NCBI GenBank assembly: GCA_013285705.1
Contig: JABDHA010000012.1
Location: forward strand, 1-56,620
Origin: Acidobacteriota bacterium
Lineage (GTDB): Bacteria; Acidobacteriota; Terriglobia; Terriglobales; Acidobacteriaceae
Length of the DNA stretch: 56,620 bases
Direction: 5' to 3'
Shown here: one piece after another, positions 7,939 through 14,411 of the stretch
Layout of the letters: each line of letters starts with the position of its first letter
How positions within the stretch are numbered: the first letter of the stretch is position 1
The notes under the pieces: model-generated
What the model saw: only the letters and a program-made list of their open reading frames with translations
Databases searched by the model: none
Told to the model about the DNA's origin: nothing
Program-made: the position numbers and the translations under genes

Positions 7939-8352
7939 GCTAAAAATGTAACTCATCTTTGATCAATACAAGCTTAATATAATCAGTAACTTGCTGCTGA
8001 TCCAGCTCGTGCGCCCGCTGCGGCCCATGCCGTCCACCGGTCCAAAGCCACTACCTCAAACGAAGTATCGATTTACTGCTTGGAATGGTGAGGGAAAAAA
8101 CAGCCTATCTCGGGATGCGCATCCTCCTATCGTTGCTCCATAGTGTTGATGAACGAATTCCAAAGAGGACAGCGCCTCCCCCTGGTCCTTCTTCATGGCG
8201 ATGCAATTCCCAATGTTGCTTGCATTGGTCCCCTTTGTGATTTCCGGCGCCGACAGTGAAAACGCCTCTCGGAAGAGAGCGTCAGGTTCATCGGCGCTGG
8301 ATAAGTTACGTCGCACAAGGGTATGACCGTCCGACCCGGAAAGGCATGACCA

Positions 8353-8541
8353 ATGAGCAACACCGCTTATCCTATTGGCTCCGTATATCGCAACCGTGAT
8401 CTTTGGGAAACTCTGCCTCGTGAAGGCAACGAACGCTTGGCACTTCTCCAGCCGCGACTCTTCACCGGCCTCTTCTGGGCGCTTGTTGTTGAAGCCAGCA
8501 TGGGCATGATCGGATGGCTGTTTTGGGAGTTGAGCCGATGA
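8353..8541 (+). CDS. Small membrane protein, unknown function
   Basis: A 62-residue protein with a hydrophilic N-terminus containing LWETLPREGNERL and one predicted membrane helix at about 38-59 (TGLFWALVVEASMGMIGWLFW). GGAAAGG lies about 10 bases before the ATG and a clear terminator starts right after the stop, which supports a real transcribed gene. No family recognised. Confidence 0.6.
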   Translation: MSNTAYPIGSVYRNRDLWETLPREGNERLALLQPRLFTGLFWALVVEASMGMIGWLFWELSR

Positions 8542-8597
8542 GCCTCTGAAGCCTCGAAGATAACCGTCACGAGGCTTCCGAGGGTCTCAGTATTTTT
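8542..8597 (+). terminator. Rho-independent terminator
   Basis: GAAGCCTCG (8548-8556) and CGAGGCTTC (8570-8578) form a perfect 9-bp stem, flanked by further imperfect pairing, with five Ts at 8593-8597. It ends transcription of the small membrane protein gene. Confidence 0.7.
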
Positions 8598-8808
8598 CGC
8601 AAAACACATCTCTCTGTCGGGTTCTGATTGTATGAGCCAGGTGTGGCTTACACTTAGCTAAACAGTTTTGCCCAATCTGCCACCCTCCGCATCAAACCTC
8701 TTATAATCAATAACTTGATTGATGATACGTTGGGTAGTAGCGTCTGGCTTTTATCGTGGCCATGATCGTGGCATATTCGCCTTTTATTCGCTATATACTG
8801 TTCTCATC

Positions 8809-9036
8809 ATGGCTTCCTCATTCCACGGACCACCAGCCCGCCTGCATAACTTCGTAATCACCTGCAAACGCTGTAAGGAGAACATTGCCGCACCCGTTCA
8901 AACGATGCCAGACACCTGGATCATCGCGACGTGTCCACTCTGCCACGAGAAACGGCGCTACCTGCCAGCCGAAATTTTTAGAGGCAGACTGTCTTTTGAT
9001 TTCGAGGCGTGGTCACGCAAGGCCAGCTGTGTTTGA
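8809..9036 (+). CDS. Small zinc-ribbon protein, unknown function
   Basis: A 75-residue protein whose two CxxC pairs (TCKRCKE and TCPLCHEKRRYLP) are spaced as in a zinc ribbon. The C-terminus is basic and aromatic. The start at ATG 8809 (MASSFHGPP) is preferred; upstream in-frame codons from 8719 add an unlikely leader. Probably a soluble metal-binding protein; no function can be assigned. Confidence 0.6.
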   Translation: MASSFHGPPARLHNFVITCKRCKENIAAPVQTMPDTWIIATCPLCHEKRRYLPAEIFRGRLSFDFEAWSRKASCV

Positions 9037-9070
9037 TGCCAACAAACTGGCGGATTACTAACGTTATGCA

Positions 9071-9102
9071 GTCGTAACCCTATCGAAAGATAGGTTTACG
9101 AC
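9071..9102. other. Long hairpin with GAAA loop before small gene
   Basis: A 14-bp inverted repeat with one mismatch (arms 9071-9084 and 9089-9102) closes a GAAA tetraloop. It lies 14 bases before the GAGGAG of the next gene and has no T tract. It may be an RNA structure in the 5' leader or a protein-binding site. Confidence 0.6.
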
Positions 9103-9131
9103 GGGTGAGTGGATCGAGGAGCATGGAGCAC

Positions 9132-9341
9132 ATGGAACTCAACGATCCAATCCTGCTTCATGGCGCAATCCATTTCTGCCACACAGGAAATCTGTACGCC
9201 TATCGCTTCCTGGATGAATCTGCGGATGTGGTGAAGCAGATACATACAGCGTCCCTGCCGGATGCCAAAGCGCGTGTTGATTCAGCATTGACTGCCTTGC
9301 ACTGGCACGTTGTGCACTGTGCAGACTGCAACGAGAACTAA
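9132..9341 (+). CDS. Small hypothetical protein
   Basis: About 69 residues, MELNDPILLHGAI to ADCNEN, with several His and Cys. GAGGAG at 9116-9121 is well placed for the ATG at 9132; an ATG at 9123 sits too close. No family recognised. It is preceded by the hairpin at 9071-9102 and followed within 5 bases by the next frame. Confidence 0.45.
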   Translation: MELNDPILLHGAIHFCHTGNLYAYRFLDESADVVKQIHTASLPDAKARVDSALTALHWHVVHCADCNEN

Positions 9342-9345
9342 CCCC

Positions 9346-9678
9346 ATGATGCAGAATGCGAGGATTTACATGACGCTGCTCCAAATTTTCCCTCATAAGA
9401 ATGATGAGGTCACCATCGTAGTTTCTGATGTCAACGCCAGAGATAGCAGCTCACTCGATGCTGCGGATCACAATGGAAGGTTTTCTCGGAACTCTACGTC
9501 CCGTTACCCGCAAAAATGGAGCGACGTGAAAGCGAGTCTGATTGCTGCCAACATATTCTCTGCCCGTGCTGGTGAAGGAATGGAACGGGAGCTTCGTGCA
9601 GGATTTATGGCAAATGCTGACACCGTTGTCGCTTTCGATGACGTCATGGACTTGATTGACAAAATTCCCAGGGCCTAG
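9346..9678 (+). CDS. Hypothetical protein
   Basis: About 110 residues from ATG 9346, four bases after the preceding stop, which suggests one operon. The sequence is soluble and mixed, including DEVTIVVSDVNARDSSSLD and FSARAGEGMERELRAGF, and ends VMDLIDKIPRA. No motif or family recognised. Confidence 0.4.
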   Translation: MMQNARIYMTLLQIFPHKNDEVTIVVSDVNARDSSSLDAADHNGRFSRNSTSRYPQKWSDVKASLIAANIFSARAGEGMERELRAGFMANADTVVAFDDVMDLIDKIPRA

Positions 9679-9786
9679 CCAACCACTGCGGTCATCCGTG
9701 CCGGTAAGGTTCGATCACCTCAACCGGGGGGCTGATCCCGTTTGCCAAATTGATTCGGAGTAGCTGGTTTTGCTAAGGTCGTCGTC

Positions 9787-11055
9787 ATGCCCGAGCATTC
9801 CACCGAGCCGATACGCGAATTGCTCGACTCCCTTTATCGCGTGGATTCGGGACGAATCCTGGCAACCCTGATCCGCTTGCTCGGTGATTTTGATCTTGCC
9901 GAGGAGGCGATGCACGAAGCCTTCGCGGCTGCGCTGAGCCTGTGGCCGAGGAGTGGAGTACCCGGCAACCCGCGACCGTGGTTGATTTCGACGGCCCGAT
10001 TCAAAGCCATTGATACTCTGCGTCGACGGGCACGGTTTGACGCGTCTCAAGACGAGCTCGCGCGCCATCTCGAAGCGCACTGGAGTTCGACGGAAGGGTC
10101 CCGAGAAGAGGAGAGCCTTGAGGACGACCGGCTGCGCCTGATTTTTACCTGCTGTCATCCATCTCTGCCGCCGGAAGCGCACGTTGCGCTCACCTTGCGC
10201 GAGGTGTGCGGGCTGACAACCGAGGAGATAGCGAAGGCCTTCCTCACCACTCCGAGTACGCTGGCGCAGCGCATTGTGCGCGCAAAGGCAAAGATTCGGG
10301 ACGCACAGATTCCGTATCAGGTGCCGTCGCCGCAGGAATTGCCTGAGCGGCTGGCCGCGGTGCTTCAGGTCATCTATCTCGTCTTCAACGAGGGGTATTC
10401 GGCGGCGGCGGGAGCGGAGGTAACGCGGGCCGAGTTAACCGCCGAGGCGATTCGACTGGGCCGCTTGCTGATCGAACTCCAGCCGGAGCCGGAGGTCCCA
10501 AAGTCGGAAATAATGGGGCTGCTCTCCCTGATGTTGCTCCACGAATCCCGTCGGGGCGCGAGAACCTCTCCCACAGGAGAGCTGATTTTGCTCGAGAATC
10601 AAGACCGCACGCTCTGGAACAAAGAGCAGATCGCGGAGGGAGTGGCCTTGCTGGAGCGAGCCCTGAAGTCCCACAGCTTCGGCCCCTACACACTGCAGGC
10701 TGCGATTGTAGCCGTTCATGCAGAGGCGGAGTCGGCCGCTGTGACCGACTGGCGGCAGATTGTTGCGCTTTACAACCAATTGATACGAATTCAGCCTTCG
10801 CCGGTTGTACAACTGAATCGTGCCGTGGCCATTGCAATGTGCGATGGTCCAGAGGCCGGTCTGACGCATATTGACGCCGTGCTGGAACATGGCGAACTGG
10901 CAAATTATTACCTGGCGCATTCAGCCCGTGCCGATATGTACCGCAGGCTCGGCAGAACAGCCGAGGCTCGGTCCTCTTATGAGAGAGCTCTGGCGCTGAC
11001 CCAACAGGAACCGGAGCGGCAATTCCTGCAGGAACGGATTCGGCAGTTGAAATAA
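9787..11055 (+). CDS. ECF42-type RNA polymerase sigma factor with TPR tail
   Basis: A 422-residue sigma-70 family factor, much longer than the usual ECF of about 180 residues. Region 2 covers about 15-80 (LIRLLGDFDLAEEAMHEAF, PWLISTARFKAIDTLRRR). Region 4 covers about 115-175 (FTCCHPSLPPEAHVALTLREVCGLTTEEIAKAFL, then an HTH ending IVRAKAKIR). A conserved middle segment (VLQVIYLVFNEGYSA) and a TPR-like C-terminus (AEARSSYERALALTQQEPERQFL) follow. This architecture defines the ECF42 group, whose members lack a classical anti-sigma factor and sit next to DGPF/YCII genes, as here. No ECF42-like promoter was seen before this gene, so it is probably not autoregulated. Confidence 0.93.
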   Translation: MPEHSTEPIRELLDSLYRVDSGRILATLIRLLGDFDLAEEAMHEAFAAALSLWPRSGVPGNPRPWLISTARFKAIDTLRRRARFDASQDELARHLEAHWSSTEGSREEESLEDDRLRLIFTCCHPSLPPEAHVALTLREVCGLTTEEIAKAFLTTPSTLAQRIVRAKAKIRDAQIPYQVPSPQELPERLAAVLQVIYLVFNEGYSAAAGAEVTRAELTAEAIRLGRLLIELQPEPEVPKSEIMGLLSLMLLHESRRGARTSPTGELILLENQDRTLWNKEQIAEGVALLERALKSHSFGPYTLQAAIVAVHAEAESAAVTDWRQIVALYNQLIRIQPSPVVQLNRAVAIAMCDGPEAGLTHIDAVLEHGELANYYLAHSARADMYRRLGRTAEARSSYERALALTQQEPERQFLQERIRQLK

Positions 11056-11080
11056 AAAGCTGAAATAAAAATGGAGCGGC

Positions 11081-11106
11081 TGTCGATTTTCCCTCTCCCC
11101 GACGAC
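11081..11106 (+). promoter_or_regulatory. Candidate ECF42 promoter
   Basis: TGTCGA at 11081-11086, then CGACGAC at 11100-11106. The reported ECF42 pattern is TGTCGA in the -35 region with a CGA/CGTC-like -10. A close relative of this sequence precedes the reductase gene at 12298. It would drive the YCII gene at 11200 and the reductase after it. Confidence 0.6.
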
Positions 11107-11199
11107 TATAGGACAAAAGAACGATGAGCAACGGTTCTGTGAGTGAACAGGAAACGAGTCATCGGAAACAAGCCACAGGAAACCCAAGGAGAAAAAGTC

Positions 11200-11562
11200 A
11201 TGCCACAGTATTTAGTTTGCAACTACATCCCCGACGACTTCGACCCGTCCACCGTAACCGAAGCGATGATGGAAGAGATCCACGCGCTCAACCGCGAATT
11301 GATTGCTGCCGGCGCCAGGAAGTTCGCTTGCGGCATTTCCCCGGCCGCCAATGCCAAGACGGTGCAGAAGCAGTCCGACGGCACGGTGGCTGTCACCGAC
11401 GGGCCGTACATCGAGACCAAGGAGCACATGGGCGGATTCTGGATACTGGAAGCCGCCGATCTGGATGAGGCACTTGCATGGGCGAAGAAGGCGGCCATCT
11501 CCTGCGATGTGCCCGGCGAGGTGCGCGAACTTCTTTTCTACCCGGCTCCGGAACAAGTCTGA
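11200..11562 (+). CDS. YCII/DGPF-domain protein
   Basis: A 120-residue YCII-related protein of the DGPF group. The signature motif appears as TDGPYIETKEHMGGFWILEAADLDEALAWAKK in the second half. Family members have a dimeric ferredoxin-like fold; their biochemical role is unsettled, and YciI itself has suggested hydrolase/dehydrochlorinase activity. The ATG at 11200 has AAGGAG eight bases upstream. It is the first target gene behind the ECF42 promoter and lies 12 bases before the reductase gene. Confidence 0.9.
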   Translation: MPQYLVCNYIPDDFDPSTVTEAMMEEIHALNRELIAAGARKFACGISPAANAKTVQKQSDGTVAVTDGPYIETKEHMGGFWILEAADLDEALAWAKKAAISCDVPGEVRELLFYPAPEQV

Positions 11563-11574
11563 AAAGGAGACACC

Positions 11575-12177
11575 ATGAGAAAGCTCAAAATTATCGAACA
11601 TATCTCGCTGGACGGCGTGGTCCAGGCTCCCGGCGGGCCGGAAGAAGATAGAGACGGCGATTATCCCTACGGTGGATGGGGAGTGCCGCATTCCGACCCT
11701 GCTGTGGGAGAGGCCATCGTCGCGGCGCACGGCGAGGCTTACGATCTGCTGCTGGGCCGCCGAACTTACGATATCTGGAGCGGCTATTGGCCGAAAGCCC
11801 CGAGCAGTCCGATGGCGGACAGTATCAACGCGGCGACGAAATACATCGCGACCCACAGGCCGGACAGTCTTGCATGGGGGCCGGTCGAGAACCTTGGAGC
11901 AGACATCGTTGAGGGCGTTCGCCGCATCAAGGCGAAGAACGGCCCGGACCTGATCGTCTGGGGCAGCTCGACGCTGACACCGGTCCTGCTCGAACACGGG
12001 CTTGCGGATGAGGTCTTGCTGCTTGTCTTTCCGGTTCTGTTAGGCCAGGGCAAACGTTTCTTTTCGGATGGAACCCCGCCACGCGAACTCGCGCTCGTCA
12101 GCACGAAGGCTGTACCCTCGGGCGTCATCATCAGCACCTACAGGCCCAGCGGGCCTTTGAGGACCGGCTCCTTCTAA
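11575..12177 (+). CDS. Dihydrofolate reductase/RibD-C family protein
   Basis: A 200-residue protein of the RibD C-terminal/DHFR superfamily, presumed NAD(P)H-dependent reductase with unknown substrate. Family features are the N-terminal strand with EHISLDGVVQAPGG, the LLLGRRTYDIWSGYW motif, the WGSSTLTPVLLEHGLADEVLLLVFPVLLGQGKR block and a C-terminal strand ending VIISTYRP. AAGGAG precedes the ATG at proper distance. It is co-transcribed with the YCII gene; such reductases often accompany ECF42/DGPF loci. Confidence 0.88.
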   Translation: MRKLKIIEHISLDGVVQAPGGPEEDRDGDYPYGGWGVPHSDPAVGEAIVAAHGEAYDLLLGRRTYDIWSGYWPKAPSSPMADSINAATKYIATHRPDSLAWGPVENLGADIVEGVRRIKAKNGPDLIVWGSSTLTPVLLEHGLADEVLLLVFPVLLGQGKRFFSDGTPPRELALVSTKAVPSGVIISTYRPSGPLRTGSF

Positions 12178-12199
12178 ATTAAAAATGGCTCGCCTATGC

Positions 12200-12224
12200 T
12201 GTCCATTTTTCTGTCCGCGACGAC
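12200..12224 (+). promoter_or_regulatory. Second candidate ECF42 promoter
   Basis: TGTCCA at 12200-12205 and CGACGAC at 12218-12224, embedded in a 55-base stretch clearly similar to the one before 11200 (shared AAAAATGG, ATTTTTC, CGACGACT and GAACGAT blocks). The spacing is one base shorter than in the first copy. Confidence 0.5.
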
Positions 12225-12297
12225 TGTAAGATGAACGATCCGCCCGGACTCAAACTCTCATAAGCACTGGTACACAAGAGGAGGTCAGGACAATCGA

Positions 12298-12852
12298 ATG
12301 AGAAATCTAATCTACGCAATCAACATTACCCTGGATGGCTGCGTCGACCACACTCCGCAAGTTGCCGATGACGAACTACTTGAATATTTTACGCACCTCG
12401 TGCGAGAGGTTGACCTGCAGGTCTTTGGGCGTAAAACCTATCAATTGATGGTTCCCTATTGGCCTGATGTCCTCAAAAACCCGTCTGAGACAAAAGCAGA
12501 TATCGAATTTGCCCGGGCATTCGTCTCCACCCACAAAGTTGTTTTTTCACGAACGTTAGACAGCGCTGAAGACAAAAATACGAGAATTGTTCGCACGAAC
12601 CTTCGCGACGAAATACTGAGATTGAAACAGGAACAGGGCAAAAACATTTTGGTCGGTGGTGTAGATATTCCTTCACAACTGATAGAGCTTGGTCTGGTGG
12701 ATGAATATCGTTTTGTCGTTGGGCCAATCATTGCAGGAGAAGGAAGACGCTTGTTGGAAGGTGTCAACCTGCCGGCGAAATTGCAATTAAAACTTGTTGA
12801 GTCAAAGATTTTTAAATCAGGATGTGTTGTGCTTCGTTACTTGAAACAGTGA
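12298..12852 (+). CDS. Dihydrofolate reductase/RibD-C family protein (second copy)
   Basis: A 184-residue protein of the same superfamily as the upstream gene but only distantly similar to it. It shows YAINITLDGCVDH at the start, VFGRKTYQLMVPYWPD, and the ILVGGVDIPSQLIELGLVDEYRFVVGPIIAGEGRRLLEG block. A GAGGAGG-like signal precedes the ATG. Base composition is noticeably more AT-rich than its neighbours, which may mean it was acquired separately. It is followed by another DGPF gene. Confidence 0.87.
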   Translation: MRNLIYAINITLDGCVDHTPQVADDELLEYFTHLVREVDLQVFGRKTYQLMVPYWPDVLKNPSETKADIEFARAFVSTHKVVFSRTLDSAEDKNTRIVRTNLRDEILRLKQEQGKNILVGGVDIPSQLIELGLVDEYRFVVGPIIAGEGRRLLEGVNLPAKLQLKLVESKIFKSGCVVLRYLKQ

Positions 12853-12918
12853 CGGCAACATTTGCGGCCGCCGTGCCGCTGGCTTCCCACCCAGAAGAGA
12901 TGCAGGAGGAGAAGAACC

Positions 12919-13320
12919 ATGAAATATATCTGTTTGGGCTACTACGACAAAGGCAAATTCGATGGCATGCCTGAGAGCGAGCGAAACGCCATGTTCGATG
13001 CATGCTTTGAATACGACGAACATCTTCGCGCCAACGGGCATTCGTTCGGAGGAGAGGCTCTTCAGCCTGCGGAAACCGCCTTGACCCTGTCTTGGGAGAA
13101 CGGCAAAGTCGCGACGACCGACGGTCCCTATGCGGAAACCAAGGAGCAGCTCGGCGGCCTTGGCGTGCTTGAGGCGCGGGACATGAATCATGCTGTGCAG
13201 CTCATGTCGCAACATCCGGCCCTGAAGTACGGGACGTTGTGGGAGATACGACCAGCGGGAGACATGAGCGAAATCATGAAAGCAAGTGAGCAGCGACGGC
13301 GAAAGGATACCTCTCGATGA
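12919..13320 (+). CDS. YCII/DGPF-domain protein (second)
   Basis: A 133-residue DGPF protein: MKYICLGYYDKGKF at the start and the motif TTDGPYAETKEQLGGLGVLEARDMNHA in the second half, followed by a Pro-containing YGTLWEIRPAGD strand. AGGAGGAG lies 8 bases before the ATG at 12919; earlier in-frame codons are unlikely. It has no promoter of its own that resembles the ECF42 motif and is probably read from the promoter at 12200. Confidence 0.9.
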   Translation: MKYICLGYYDKGKFDGMPESERNAMFDACFEYDEHLRANGHSFGGEALQPAETALTLSWENGKVATTDGPYAETKEQLGGLGVLEARDMNHAVQLMSQHPALKYGTLWEIRPAGDMSEIMKASEQRRRKDTSR

Positions 13321-13597
13321 GGATGCCCATGTAGACGAAGGAAAGAGCGATCTGGAGGCGGAGATCGGGTCGGCCCTTAAGGTGGCGTTCGACAGCAATA
13401 TGGTGTTCGTGATGTCGAAGTCGCCATATCTATACGACGCAAGGGACCACAACGGACCACCTCTGATGTTCTTTACCTCGCTCAAGGACGGTAAGGATTG
13501 GGAGCTGGCGCATCCGGCTCGCCGGTTGTTTCCGGGTCTCTGCTGGAACGACCGCAACGCCCACAGAAGGTGCGTGCGAGATGTTGCGATCGCGTGA
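13286..13597 (+). CDS. Doubtful open frame after DGPF gene
   Basis: A 103-residue frame starting at a GTG inside the end of the DGPF gene (35-base overlap). The middle (LKVAFDSNMVFVMSKSPYLYDARDHNGPPLMFF) looks protein-like, but there is no ribosome binding site and no family recognised. It could be the remnant of a frameshifted gene. Confidence 0.2.
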   Translation: MSSDGERIPLDEDAHVDEGKSDLEAEIGSALKVAFDSNMVFVMSKSPYLYDARDHNGPPLMFFTSLKDGKDWELAHPARRLFPGLCWNDRNAHRRCVRDVAIA

Positions 13598-14411
13598 TCC
13601 GAGCAAATTGGTGGCTGTATCGGAGCTAGCTGGCGTTCGTTATAAGACAGTTCGAAGCGGAAAGAAGACGGTAGAGGTTGTGTGAAGAACGCGGGGGGGG
13701 GGGCAGAAAGGCGCTGCAGACGAGCGGAATTTTTCATGTCCGAAAAAGACCTCAGGCAACCTCATCTTGGCTTTGACTAAAAGGGATAAGGAAGGCATAA
13801 GGCTGCACGAAAATGCTATTCTCTTCCAGTTCTTCTGCTTCCCTCTTGGGCGAGTCGCCATCGAGTCGTTTTCGATAGTAGGAGGCAGAGTGAGACCATA
13901 CCTGGATACGGCAGGCTAGCCAAGCTGCAGGTTTATCCGTAGACCTTTCTTTTGACCTTTCTTTGTTCGATTTTGTCTTGGAGCCTTGTTCGTGAACTTT
14001 TCTGCCGTTGTGCGTTCTCCCGGTAGCCGTGCCACTTCTTCTCATTTCTTATCGACACATCAGGTTTCACTTGCTGCCGCAAATCCAGTCTGCCTTCCGG
14101 GAGTCGTGGGGCGGCAGTCCAAGACGCAGACGGCTGTGAGGATCTGTGTGTGCAATAAGACAACTAAGGTGTTAGCGAACTCCATACTCTGTAGCTTATT
14201 TTTGCCGTAATTCGTGCTTTTCCTTATGGCCGTTGTGGTGTTGAATTGTGCCCCTTCAGCCTGCTTTCGTGTTTCACTCCGAAAGTTTCGGCCTGATTTA
14301 GGGTTTGCACGTTCTCTGTCCTCTGTCGCATGGTGCAATGCCGGCCTTGCGATGGCTGCGTCTCTTCGATCCCCCCAGGGACCCCCACATTCTTTCCCAA
14401 GGCTGATGGTC
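13598..14411. other. Intergenic region, about 810 bases
   Basis: No gene is supported. It holds an uninterrupted run of 11 G at 13693-13703. Small frames on both strands (for example minus 13752-14045, plus 13986-14210) lack start signals and family resemblance. An in-frame extension of the next gene back to 14214 is possible but reads poorly as protein. Confidence 0.5.

Larger units (their letters stand above)
7724..8352. other. Right end of island and tRNA-flanking DNA, 629 bases
   Basis: It holds the right CTTGTAC pair (7833-7859), an AT-rich stretch (about 7860-7990), the tRNA-like 3' end (7919-7938) and one copy of a TATAATCA-TAACTTG motif (7978-8001). A minus-strand open frame at 8056-8316 has no recognisable product and is not called. 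Confidence 0.6.

Noticed and set aside
8056..8316. Minus-strand frame of 86 codons right of the tRNA remnant
   Set aside because: GTG start without ribosome binding site, no family, not near any supporting neighbour; possible but not supported.
9706..9730. GGTTCGATC resembling a tRNA T loop before the ECF42 gene
   Set aside because: The flanking bases do not form a T stem or acceptor, and no CCA end or cloverleaf can be drawn.
10385..11131. Minus-strand open frame of 248 codons
   Set aside because: Antisense to the ECF42 sigma factor with Pro/Arg/Ser-rich unlikely protein sequence.
12817..13737. Minus-strand open frame of 306 codons
   Set aside because: It overlaps the well-supported DGPF gene entirely, has low-complexity Ser/Pro/Arg composition and no ribosome binding site.
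14214..14411. Longer N-terminus of the repeat protein
   Set aside because: The added 66 residues lack protein-like character and place the signal segment internally; the start at 14412 gives a normal exported protein.
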